From Weeksellaceae bacterium (GTDB lineage Bacteria > Bacteroidota > Bacteroidia > Flavobacteriales > Weeksellaceae): a stretch of 64,000 nucleotides of DNA. A model generated the notes under the pieces. The model made no database searches. It was not told the DNA's origin and saw nothing but the letters and a program-made list of their open reading frames with translations. Shown piece after piece: positions 46,348 through 54,489 of this stretch. The stretch is from NCBI GenBank assembly GCA_949788275.1, contig OX460916.1:248001-312000 (forward strand), written 5' to 3'. The first letter of the stretch is position 1. Every line of letters starts with the position of its first letter. A program made the translations under genes and the position numbers.

Positions 46348-47169
46348 ATGAACGTAAATTTACATAACAAATTTGACACCCGTTATTATTTAACCGAGAT
46401 TGACAAGAATTTAAACTCTATTTTCTGCTACCACAAAGAAATTTCAGAGGCTTATGTAATTGCGCATCAACATGAAAAAGGGCAGTTTCTATATTGCGAG
46501 GGCGGCATCGTCTACGTGAAGATAGGAAAGGATACCTTTTATTTGCCTGCACGCCATTATATGTGGATTCCACCCAATGCCGAGCACAGTATACACCCCA
46601 ATTCACCCGAAGTGATTATGCGGAACTTATATTTTCCTATTTCAGAGAACGATCACCCGTTTTATAAGGAGATTGGAATCTATCCTGCCGATGGATTGTT
46701 GTTAGAATTATTATTATTCTCTAATAAGTGGATGGGCGATATTACACCAAGCAATAAAAGTGACTATATCATCGCTCAAGCTTTTAAAGAGATTCTTCCA
46801 CAAATCAGTAAAAATAGTTTGCGTTTGGCACTGCCTTTGCCATCAGATGAACGATTAAAGAAAATTGTTCAATATCTAGAAGATCATATGGACAGTTCAA
46901 TTACCATGAAAAAAATCACGGGACAGTTCGGATTTAGTGAACGATCGTTATCACGTCTTTTTCAAAAAGATCTCAGCATGACTTTTGTCCAATACTTCAC
47001 CATCCTTCGAATGTTACGTGCTTTGCAGTTACTCATTAACGGTAGTTATTCAATTAGCGAAATTTCAAATATGGTGGGCTACAACAGTTTGCCAACCTTT
47101 AGTAACACATTTCAAAAAGTAATTGGCGTTCGTCCTACCGATTATTCGAAGATGAAAGATATTTTGTAA
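46348..47169 (+). CDS. AraC family transcriptional regulator
   Basis: About 273 residues from ATG 46348 (a TTG at 46336 is possible). An N-terminal cupin-like sensor (HQHEKGQFLYCEGGIVYVKI, RHYMWIPPNAEHSIHPN) is followed by two helix-turn-helix motifs in the last 100 residues (FSERSLSRLFQKDLSMTFVQ; ISEISNMVGYNSLPTFSNTF). Ends one base before the hydrolase ATG, so the two genes are coupled. Inducer unknown. Confidence 0.88.
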   Translation: MNVNLHNKFDTRYYLTEIDKNLNSIFCYHKEISEAYVIAHQHEKGQFLYCEGGIVYVKIGKDTFYLPARHYMWIPPNAEHSIHPNSPEVIMRNLYFPISENDHPFYKEIGIYPADGLLLELLLFSNKWMGDITPSNKSDYIIAQAFKEILPQISKNSLRLALPLPSDERLKKIVQYLEDHMDSSITMKKITGQFGFSERSLSRLFQKDLSMTFVQYFTILRMLRALQLLINGSYSISEISNMVGYNSLPTFSNTFQKVIGVRPTDYSKMKDIL

Positions 47170-47832
47170 ATGAAACTCTACCAAATAAGCGGCTTAGGCG
47201 CTAATGGTAACGCCTTTAGAAATCTACGAATTTTACCAGGTATCGAACCGGAATATGTGCCATGGTTACAACCTGAAAAGGAAGAAACCTTGGCCCATTA
47301 TGCTGAGCGGATGATGAATGCCATTAACCCTAAAGAAGATTTTCTCTTAATGGGTATCTCTTTTGGCGGGATTATAGCCCAAGAGATGAATCGGTTTATC
47401 CAACCCAAGCATACCTTTTTGGTTTCTACGGTGAAGGGTAGGGAAGAGTTACCCCCATTTATGCGTTTTACGGCTAAAATCAATGCCCATAAAATGATAC
47501 CGATGGCTTTTTTAACTTCTGAAAAAGCGTTCTCGTATATGATGCTCCGAAAATTGTATTATTCAGATCGAGAAAAGGATGCCATCGATGATATTTTCGA
47601 ATTCAAGGATGCCGATTATCTTCGATGGTCCATTCATAAAATTGTTCATTGGGAGCATTCCAAAGCGTATAAAGAAGAACATATAACGCATTTGCATGGA
47701 AATAAAGACATCGTTTTTCCATCGCAATATATTCAGAATGCCAAAATAATTGAAGGCGGTTCTCACATTATGGTGATGCAAAAACCCAAAATAGTGAGTG
47801 CAGAAATCAATGAAATCATAAAAGGCTTGTAA
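47170..47832 (+). CDS. alpha/beta hydrolase
   Basis: 220 residues. GISFGG (Ser64) is the nucleophile elbow; GSHIMVMQKP near the end gives the catalytic His (about 199). A short lid is expected from residue ~100 to 160. Starts immediately after the AraC stop. Substrate unknown. Confidence 0.8.
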   Translation: MKLYQISGLGANGNAFRNLRILPGIEPEYVPWLQPEKEETLAHYAERMMNAINPKEDFLLMGISFGGIIAQEMNRFIQPKHTFLVSTVKGREELPPFMRFTAKINAHKMIPMAFLTSEKAFSYMMLRKLYYSDREKDAIDDIFEFKDADYLRWSIHKIVHWEHSKAYKEEHITHLHGNKDIVFPSQYIQNAKIIEGGSHIMVMQKPKIVSAEINEIIKGL

Positions 47833-47834
47833 TT

Positions 47835-48545
47835 TTACAAGCCTTCTTTTTCTTTATGTTGTTCGAAATACGAACGTTCAAACGATGCATTGTCTGCATT
47901 TTCAACGTCGTAATCACCACTTTTTGTTCGTCTTAGAGCGGTTAAATAACCACCCGATTTTAAAGCTCGTCCAAAATCATCGGCTAACGTCCTTATATAG
48001 GTTCCTTTGCTGCATTGGACTTCAAAATCAATAAAAGGCATATCGATCTTCGTTATTTTAAAGTCGTATACAGTAACCGGTCTCGCTTTTCGCTCAACTT
48101 CTTCACCTGCTCGGGCTAATTCGTACAAGCGTTTACCATCGACTTTCACCGCCGAATGCATCGGTGGGTATTGTTCAATTTCACCGATAAACTGTTTCGT
48201 CGTTTCGTGAATTAATTCGGGCGTAATATGGTCGGTGGGAAAGTTCTTATCCTCTTCCGATTCTACATCAAACGTTGGGGTAGTAACACCTAATTTAATG
48301 GTTCCCGTATACGTTTTTTCCTGTGCTTGTAAAGTATCAATCGTCTTGGTTAGTTTACCCGTACATATTAATAACAGTCCTGTTGCTTTGGGGTCTAACG
48401 TTCCGGCATGCCCAACTTTAATTTTCTTTAAGTTGTATGCTTTTCGAATATTCCATCGAATTTTATTCACCACATCAAAGGAGGTCCAGTCTAGGGGTTT
48501 ATCAATTAAGAAAACATGCCCTTGTTCTATTTGTTCTTTGGTCAT
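47835..48545 (-). CDS. truB: tRNA pseudouridine(55) synthase TruB
   Basis: 236 residues. VGHAGTLDPKATGLLLICTG contains the catalytic Asp51. GTYIRTLADDFGRALKSGGY and the substrate-binding KPLDWTSFDVVNKIR are family motifs. It is the last gene of the ftsX - DUF3098 - uppP - truB cluster (gap of 2 bp after uppP). It converts U55 in the T-loop of tRNAs. Confidence 0.97.
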   Translation of the reverse strand: MTKEQIEQGHVFLIDKPLDWTSFDVVNKIRWNIRKAYNLKKIKVGHAGTLDPKATGLLLICTGKLTKTIDTLQAQEKTYTGTIKLGVTTPTFDVESEEDKNFPTDHITPELIHETTKQFIGEIEQYPPMHSAVKVDGKRLYELARAGEEVERKARPVTVYDFKITKIDMPFIDFEVQCSKGTYIRTLADDFGRALKSGGYLTALRRTKSGDYDVENADNASFERSYFEQHKEKEGL

Positions 48546-48547
48546 TA

Positions 48548-49423
48548 TTATTTTTGTACAGTAATTGAAGTAACTTCAGTTGTTGGTTCTGGTGTTGAGG
48601 TGGTCGGATTTTGCCAAAAATAAATTAACAAGCCAATCCCAATAATAATTCGGTACCATCCCCAAAATTTAAACCCATATTTCGTTAAAACAGTGATAAA
48701 TGTTTTAACAGCGATTAAGGCCACAAAGAAAGCCACCACATTTCCAATGATAAATAATTGAAAATTGCCTTCCTGCATAATCATTTCGTACCCCTTCATC
48801 GGGTTTCCGGTTTGCTCGCCCCATGTTTTTACAAAGATAGAGTAAACAGTTACGGCTAACATGGTAGGTACCGCTAAGAAAAAAGAAAATTCGGCTGCAG
48901 CTTTTCTACTTAAACCTTGTGTCATTCCCCCAATAATCGAGGCTGCAGAACGAGAGGTTCCCGGCATCATGGCTAAACATTGCCAAAAACCAATGGTAAT
49001 GGCTTTTTTAATGGTGATGTCTTTTTCGTCATGAATTTTCGGGTTCTTAAACCATTTATCCACAAATAAAAGAATTACACCTCCAAAGACAAGCATACCC
49101 GATATCGCAATTTGGTTTCCCAACACCGCTTCAATCTTGTCGTCTAATAATTTCCCTAAGATTAAGGCCGGAATAACGGCACAAATTAACTTGACATAGA
49201 AACTGAAATTAAAGTTCTTGAAATCAAAAAACTTTTTCCAATATAACACCACAACCGATAAAATAGCACCGAACTGAATCGAAACTTGAAACATTTTTAA
49301 AAACTCGCTTTCAGGTAAACCCATTAAAGCGGCGGTGAAGCCCATATGGGCAGTTGATGAAATCGGTAAATACTCGGTTAAGCCTTCAATAATGGCAATA
49401 ATAATAGCTTCTAAGGTGCTCAT
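48548..49423 (-). CDS. uppP: undecaprenyl-diphosphate phosphatase
   Basis: 291 residues, polytopic membrane enzyme. EGLTEYLPISSTAHM (about 13-27) and PGTSRSAASIIGGM are the two catalytic motifs of UppP/BacA, which recycles the lipid carrier used for peptidoglycan. Overlaps the DUF3098 gene by four bases and is followed two bases later by truB, so the cluster is one transcript. Confidence 0.97.
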   Translation of the reverse strand: MSTLEAIIIAIIEGLTEYLPISSTAHMGFTAALMGLPESEFLKMFQVSIQFGAILSVVVLYWKKFFDFKNFNFSFYVKLICAVIPALILGKLLDDKIEAVLGNQIAISGMLVFGGVILLFVDKWFKNPKIHDEKDITIKKAITIGFWQCLAMMPGTSRSAASIIGGMTQGLSRKAAAEFSFFLAVPTMLAVTVYSIFVKTWGEQTGNPMKGYEMIMQEGNFQLFIIGNVVAFFVALIAVKTFITVLTKYGFKFWGWYRIIIGIGLLIYFWQNPTTSTPEPTTEVTSITVQK

Positions 49424-49719
49424 TCGTTTGTTTTGGTAGGAGGGGTTAATATGGCATAAACTTCAACGATAAATCCGCAAACCACCAAGAAAGGGGCTAG
49501 ACGAATACGACGCCAAGAGAAAATGTCATCGTTCCAGAAAGTCGTATCATAGGTTCCGTCGGGAAGGGTATTGGCATCATGACCAGTCATTAGGATAAAC
49601 CCTAAACCGATCAGTGCAATTCCGATCGCCATAAAAATATAGTTGCGCTTTCCAAATAAAAAGGTAAAATCAGCACCTGTTCGAGGTGCTGATTGATTAT
49701 GGGTTGAATTTGTTTTCAT
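49420..49719 (-). CDS. DUF3098 membrane protein
   Basis: 99 residues from ATG 49719, which overlaps the ftsX stop codon (TAATG); upstream in-frame codons lie inside ftsX and are not used. Two membrane helices: FMAIGIALIGLGFILMTG and APFLVVCGFIVEVYAIL. DUF3098 proteins sit between ftsX and uppP across Flavobacteriia; presumed role in the envelope or division, not shown. Confidence 0.88.
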   Translation of the reverse strand: MKTNSTHNQSAPRTGADFTFLFGKRNYIFMAIGIALIGLGFILMTGHDANTLPDGTYDTTFWNDDIFSWRRIRLAPFLVVCGFIVEVYAILTPPTKTNE

Positions 49720-50612
49720 TAGTACAGTTGATCTGTTTTTAATCTTAAATATCTCCAAGCAGCAAATAGGGTACTGAAGATGGCAATCACAACACCAATT
49801 CCAATTAAAATAAGAATTAAGTAATTGTAGTTCGGGTTCCAAACAGGATAATTCACTTTATTGGCAAAAACATACCATAAAACCGATAGTCCTATGACAG
49901 CTATTGAACCGGCTAATAAGCCAAGCAATGCCCCTTCTATAATAAAAGGTTTAATAATAAAGCGTCTTCGTGCACCAACCAATTGCATGGTCTTAATGCT
50001 AAAACGTTTGGCGAAAATTTTCAATCGGATCGAGTTGTTGATTAAAACAATTACAATCACTAAGAAAATACAGGCAAAGCCAATTAACCAAAACGTAATT
50101 TTATTAATATTTTGGTAAATCGTAATCATCGCTTGCTTATCGCTTTTCACTTCATCAATGATGGGGTTTTTAGCCAACAATACATTAATGGAGTCAATTT
50201 GTGCTACACTGGTAATCGTATTCGGATTCAGTGTAATTAAAACCGAGGCAGGGAAAATACTCTCTTCAAAGAATTCACTTCCGTCTGTTCCTAGTTCTTT
50301 TTTAGCGATTTTTAGCGCATCCGTTTTACTGATGTACTTGGTTGCTTCAATAAAAGGATACTTGACCTTTAACGAATCGATATAGACTTGTTGGTTGATA
50401 AGTTCCTTATCTTTGACCCGAGGATCCTTCTCATCTTTAAAATATGCTTCTATTTTTAATTCTCGTTTTAGATGTTCTGCGTAACTTTGCGCATTAATAA
50501 CAATCAAGCCGAAGATTCCTAATAAAAATAAAACTAAAGATATACTGATCACTACGGTGATGTTTGAGGAGCGAAGTCTTCTTTTCTCAAATTTATCGAT
50601 CGTTTTTGACAT
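49719..50612 (-). CDS. ftsX: cell-division permease FtsX
   Basis: 297 residues, four membrane helices (about 20-40, 172-195, 225-250, 263-288), large periplasmic loop between the first two. VVISISLVLFLLGIFGLIVI and IKTMQLVGARRRFIIKPFII (the cytosolic turn after helix 2) are FtsX signatures. With FtsE it controls cell-wall hydrolases at the septum; ftsE is not in the window. Head of the ftsX - DUF3098 - uppP - truB transcript. Confidence 0.93.
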   Translation of the reverse strand: MSKTIDKFEKRRLRSSNITVVISISLVLFLLGIFGLIVINAQSYAEHLKRELKIEAYFKDEKDPRVKDKELINQQVYIDSLKVKYPFIEATKYISKTDALKIAKKELGTDGSEFFEESIFPASVLITLNPNTITSVAQIDSINVLLAKNPIIDEVKSDKQAMITIYQNINKITFWLIGFACIFLVIVIVLINNSIRLKIFAKRFSIKTMQLVGARRRFIIKPFIIEGALLGLLAGSIAVIGLSVLWYVFANKVNYPVWNPNYNYLILILIGIGVVIAIFSTLFAAWRYLRLKTDQLY

Positions 50613-50709
50613 TTGGATTAATTTTGGGGCTAAGATAAAAAAATCTTATTGTGAATGAAAGCTATTCATACACAACTTGGTTAAAGAAAACTTAAAATTT
50701 TAAGAACAA

Positions 50710-51477
50710 TTGAAAGTAAAAGCTAAAAAACACCTCGGTCAACACTTCTTGAACGATGAAAATATTGCACGTAAAATTGCAGAAAGTCTTACCTGGGAAG
50801 GGTATAACCGCGTTTTGGAAATTGGCCCAGGAATGGGGGTTTTAACAAAATACATCCTCGAGGCAAAGCGTAATATATCTGTTGTAGAGATCGATACCGA
50901 ATCGGTCGACTATTTAAAAGAAAATTTCCAAATCACCTATTCCGATTTCGAGATTTTTTCAGAAGATTTTTTACGAATGAATTTCGACGATAAATTCAAT
51001 GAACAAATCGCTGTTTTAGGAAATTTTCCTTATAATATTTCTTCGCAAATTGTTTTTAAAGTTTTAGAAGAAAGAACAAAAGTTCCCGAATTAGTCGGTA
51101 TGTTTCAAAAAGAAGTCGCCGAACGCATCGCTGCGAGCAAAGGTTCTAAAGTTTATGGTATACTTTCTGTATTATCACAGGCTTATTATCACTGCGATTA
51201 CCTTTTCACCGTTTCAGAAAATGTCTTTACACCCCCACCAAAAGTAAAATCGGGTGTTTTAATTATGCGTCGTTACCGCGAAGAAATTGAAGGCGTCAGT
51301 CAAAAGAAATTTTTTCAAGTCGTTAAGGCAGGTTTCGGACAACGTCGTAAAACACTTCGAAACGCATTAAAAGCCCTGGGCATTCCCGAAACTTTAAAAG
51401 ACCACCCGTTTCTTGATCTGCGCGCAGAACAATTGGACGTCGAAGAGTTTATCACATTAACAAAACTAATGGAGTAA
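50710..51477 (+). CDS. rsmA: 16S rRNA dimethyladenosine transferase RsmA (KsgA)
   Basis: 255 residues. KAKKHLGQHFLNDENIARKI at the N-terminus, then VLEIGPGMGVLTKYIL (SAM binding) and NFPYNISSQIVFK (NLPY-type catalytic motif) define the family; it dimethylates A1518/A1519 of 16S rRNA. The start is TTG (50710), with no upstream ATG in frame near; four bases (51478-51481) separate it from mgtE. Confidence 0.96.
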   Translation: MKVKAKKHLGQHFLNDENIARKIAESLTWEGYNRVLEIGPGMGVLTKYILEAKRNISVVEIDTESVDYLKENFQITYSDFEIFSEDFLRMNFDDKFNEQIAVLGNFPYNISSQIVFKVLEERTKVPELVGMFQKEVAERIAASKGSKVYGILSVLSQAYYHCDYLFTVSENVFTPPPKVKSGVLIMRRYREEIEGVSQKKFFQVVKAGFGQRRKTLRNALKALGIPETLKDHPFLDLRAEQLDVEEFITLTKLME

Positions 51478-51481
51478 GAGT

Positions 51482-52837
51482 ATGAATATCGAGATTACAA
51501 AAGATTTTATTGAGCAATTAACCCAAGGGATTAACCAACAAAACGCAAAAGTGGTCGGAGAGCTGTTGAGGGATTTACACCCCGCAGACATCGCCGAATT
51601 ATTTGACGAACTCAATACCAAAGAACAATCTTTTGTAATGGATTTACTCGAGAATGAAACGTCCGCCGACGTAATTCTCGAATTGGAAGAAGAAGATCGT
51701 AAAAAACTGCTTCAAACATTTACCGCCAAGGAAATTGCCGAAGAAGTCATCAATGAAATGGATACCGATGATGCGGTAGATATTATTAATGAACTCTCAG
51801 ACCGCAAGAAAGACGAGGTTATTGCCCAACTAGAAGACCAAGAACACGCCAAGGAAATTGTCGACTTGCTTCGTTACGACGAAGACACTGCCGGTGGGTT
51901 AATGGGAAAAGAATTAATCAAAGTTAATAAAGATTGGTCGGTTATTACAGCCGTTAAACAAATGCGTAAGCAGGCTGAAGATTTCGAAGAAGTCTATTCG
52001 ATCTATGTCGTCGACGACGACAATAAATTGTTAGGCCTACTTTCTTTAAAACGTTTACTAACAACACCAGCCAATACCAAGGTGGCCGATGTATATAACG
52101 ATAAAATTCAATTCGTTAAAACCTATACCTCCGACATGGAAGTGGCTAAGGTCATGGAAAAATACGATTTGTACGAAGTGCCCGTCGTAGACGAATTAAT
52201 GCAATTGGTCGGCGTAATTACCGTCGATGACGTCTTGGATGTCATCCGAGAAGAAGCCGAAGAAAACTACCAATTAGCAGCCGGTATTACGCAAAATGTA
52301 GACGGTGACGACAATATTTGGAAGCTAACCAAAGCGCGTCTGCCTTGGTTAATGATTGGGATGTTTGGTGGACTTGGAGCAGCCAGTATCATGTCGGGGT
52401 TCGAAGAAGCCCTCGAGAAATTTACCATTCTCCTTATGTTCGTTCCTTTAATTCAATCCACAGCCGGAAACGTCGGTATTCAATCATCCGCCATCGTGGT
52501 ACAAGGTTTAGCCAATGGTTCTATTAAAGGTGGAATATGGCACCGCTTAATGAAAGAATTCTTGCTAGGCTTAATGAATGGCTTGGGAATCGCAATGGTC
52601 GTCCTTCTCATCACTCATTTTGTCTTCGGAACCACCTATTACGTATCCATGACCATCTGTGTGGCTTTGGTCGCTGTTATTATCAATGCCGCTATTATCG
52701 GAACATTTATTCCTATTTTCTTATCCAAAAAAGGAATCGATCCCGCTGTTTCCACCGGTCCATTTATTACAACAAGCAACGATATCTTAGGGGTGTTTAT
52801 CTACTTTTCAATCGCTAAGATAATCTTAGGATTTTAA
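51482..52837 (+). CDS. mgtE: magnesium transporter MgtE
   Basis: 451 residues. N-terminal MgtE_N superhelix (about 1-130), two CBS domains (about 135-260, Mg-sensing: DKLLGLLSLKRLL-type and VGVITVDDVLDVI) and a five-helix membrane domain (about 280-451; PLIQSTAGNVGIQSSAIVVQ lines the pore). A gated Mg2+ channel. Co-transcribed with rsmA; convergent with the kinase gene, the two separated by a family A repeat and hairpin. Confidence 0.96.
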   Translation: MNIEITKDFIEQLTQGINQQNAKVVGELLRDLHPADIAELFDELNTKEQSFVMDLLENETSADVILELEEEDRKKLLQTFTAKEIAEEVINEMDTDDAVDIINELSDRKKDEVIAQLEDQEHAKEIVDLLRYDEDTAGGLMGKELIKVNKDWSVITAVKQMRKQAEDFEEVYSIYVVDDDNKLLGLLSLKRLLTTPANTKVADVYNDKIQFVKTYTSDMEVAKVMEKYDLYEVPVVDELMQLVGVITVDDVLDVIREEAEENYQLAAGITQNVDGDDNIWKLTKARLPWLMIGMFGGLGAASIMSGFEEALEKFTILLMFVPLIQSTAGNVGIQSSAIVVQGLANGSIKGGIWHRLMKEFLLGLMNGLGIAMVVLLITHFVFGTTYYVSMTICVALVAVIINAAIIGTFIPIFLSKKGIDPAVSTGPFITTSNDILGVFIYFSIAKIILGF

Positions 52838-52860
52838 AATAAATCCAATAAATTTTATTT

Positions 52861-52968
52861 GGGCGCCCCCTTCGGGCCAGGCTTTCCGCTCTATCTTTGC
52901 TACCTGAAGCTTCCTAGTCGATGCAACAAAAGGAGGTAGCAAAGGATGCCGCTTCAATCCTTGTCGCA
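52861..52968 (+). repeat. family A repeat, copy A7, third subtype
   Basis: Begins GGGCGCCCCCTTCGGGCC (a hairpin CCC-TTC-GGG in place of the GGC..GCC one), inner stem CTTTGCTACCT/AGGTAGCAAAG instead of the other subtypes' stems, and the end CAATCCTTGTCGCA. Conserved layout with different stem sequences supports a structured element. Located between convergent mgtE and the kinase gene. Confidence 0.85.
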
Positions 52969-53018
52969 AAAGCATCTGCTAGGTTTTACCTCACCGGTAA
53001 AACCTAGCAGATGCTTTT
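52968..53018. terminator. long hairpin terminator beside repeat A7
   Basis: 23-nt perfect arms (AAAAGCATCTGCTAGGTTTT then ACC, and the complement) around TCACC; its arm ends in T6. Serves both convergent genes. Remaining sequence to 53180 shows nothing assignable. Confidence 0.8.
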
Positions 53019-53180
53019 TTAAATAGGCTCAAATAACAACGGCTTCCTAACGATTCGGTCGGCATTAAAAATGGGCAGGTGAGGCGATTTTAAAAGTGAG
53101 TCAGCCGACGATTGGTGATCGATCCATTGAAAAATTAATTATTTCGTCTTTATACGAATGTCTTCTGGCGACCATCGAAC

Positions 53181-54332
53181 TCACTTCTTCAGGACGATTA
53201 AAAAGGCTGTGCCTTTGTCTTTCGAAGAATGTTCGACCATTATTTTACCTTGGTGATAATCTTCAATAATCCGTTTAGCCAATGAAAGGCCTAAACCCCA
53301 ACCTCGTTTTTTAGTCGTAAAACCCGGATTGAAAATCTTTTTCTGTAGTTTATGCGATATGCCTGGGCCCGTATCGTGAATCCGGATGGACATTGTTTTC
53401 TTATCTTCGAAAACATCGATATTCAAACAGCCTTTGTTTTGCATGGCATCGGCCGCATTTTTCATTAAATTTTCAATCACCCAACTGTATAAGGGCGGAT
53501 TTAAAGGAAGCATATAAGAGTCAACCGATGCGTTGAAGGTGATGGCTATGCCTTTCGAAATCCGCAATTGAATGTAATCGACGGTGGTTTTAGTCGTTGA
53601 AACAATGTCGTGAAATTTTAATTCCTGAACCGAACCAATCTTTGAGAAACGCTCCGCGATCTGATTCAAGCGCAAGACATCTTTTTCAATTTCTATAACC
53701 GATGTTTGATCGATGTCTTCAAGTTTCAATAATTCAATCCATCCCATCAAAGAAGACAAAGGCGTCCCAATTTGGTGGGCTGTTTCTTTGGCCATTCCGG
53801 CCCACAAATAACTCTTCTCGGTTTCCCTTACCGTATTAAAATACCAATAGCTAAAAAGTAAGAAGAGGGAGATTAACGTGACCAACATCAAAGGGTAATA
53901 TTGCAATTGGGTAAGGAGGGTAGAGTTTCTAAAATAGACGAAGTTTTTTCCTTCGGGTAGCTCAACTTCGATGTATTGATTTTCGCGTTTCATCTTTTCG
54001 ATGTAACGCTCCATTTTTTTAGAATTCGAGGTAATCCGTTCAGAAATATTTTTGCTGTAATTTACATGACCTTGGTCATCAATTAAGACCACAGGAATGG
54101 ATTTATTGTCTTCAATAATCTTAAATAAGAAGTCTTGTGTATAGGCATCGAGGTATTCATTAGAGCTTATCAACTCCAGTGATCGAGCGTAATTCTCCAC
54201 TTTTGCCTTCTCTTCTGTTTTTAATTCGCGCACAATTTTAACACTTAACCAAATGGTTAACAAGAAAATGATACTAATAATAAAAAAGCCTATCCAGCGG
54301 GTATTTAATTTTGTTCTTATAAAATTGATCAT
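53181..54332 (-). CDS. sensor histidine kinase, membrane-bound
   Basis: 383 residues from ATG 54332; a TTG at 54365 is not needed. Two membrane helices (about 13-34 and 147-164) frame a ~110-residue periplasmic sensor. The phospho-acceptor His186 lies in AKETAHQIGTPLSSLMGW, the ATPase motifs are NLMKNAADAMQNKG (N box), DTGPGIS (G1) and KKRGWGLGLSLAKRI (G2). The cognate regulator is not adjacent; signal unknown. Confidence 0.9.
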   Translation of the reverse strand: MINFIRTKLNTRWIGFFIISIIFLLTIWLSVKIVRELKTEEKAKVENYARSLELISSNEYLDAYTQDFLFKIIEDNKSIPVVLIDDQGHVNYSKNISERITSNSKKMERYIEKMKRENQYIEVELPEGKNFVYFRNSTLLTQLQYYPLMLVTLISLFLLFSYWYFNTVRETEKSYLWAGMAKETAHQIGTPLSSLMGWIELLKLEDIDQTSVIEIEKDVLRLNQIAERFSKIGSVQELKFHDIVSTTKTTVDYIQLRISKGIAITFNASVDSYMLPLNPPLYSWVIENLMKNAADAMQNKGCLNIDVFEDKKTMSIRIHDTGPGISHKLQKKIFNPGFTTKKRGWGLGLSLAKRIIEDYHQGKIMVEHSSKDKGTAFLIVLKK

Positions 54333-54453
54333 ATTTGTAGGCAAAATTTTAGAAGTCTTTATCAAATGTAAAAAGAATTTAGGTATAACGCATTTTTATG
54401 GCCTAATAAGATAATATGATGACTGTAATTTTTTTTAAGAAGTATAAATAGTT

Positions 54454-54461
54454 TATTTTTG
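54454..54461 (+). promoter_or_regulatory. candidate -7 box for sucA
   Basis: TATTTTTG (TAnnTTTG) 28 bp before the ATG at 54490. No convincing -33 TTG at the expected distance. Confidence 0.35.
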
Positions 54462-54489
54462 TAGCTAAATCTCATAGAGAGTAAAATTT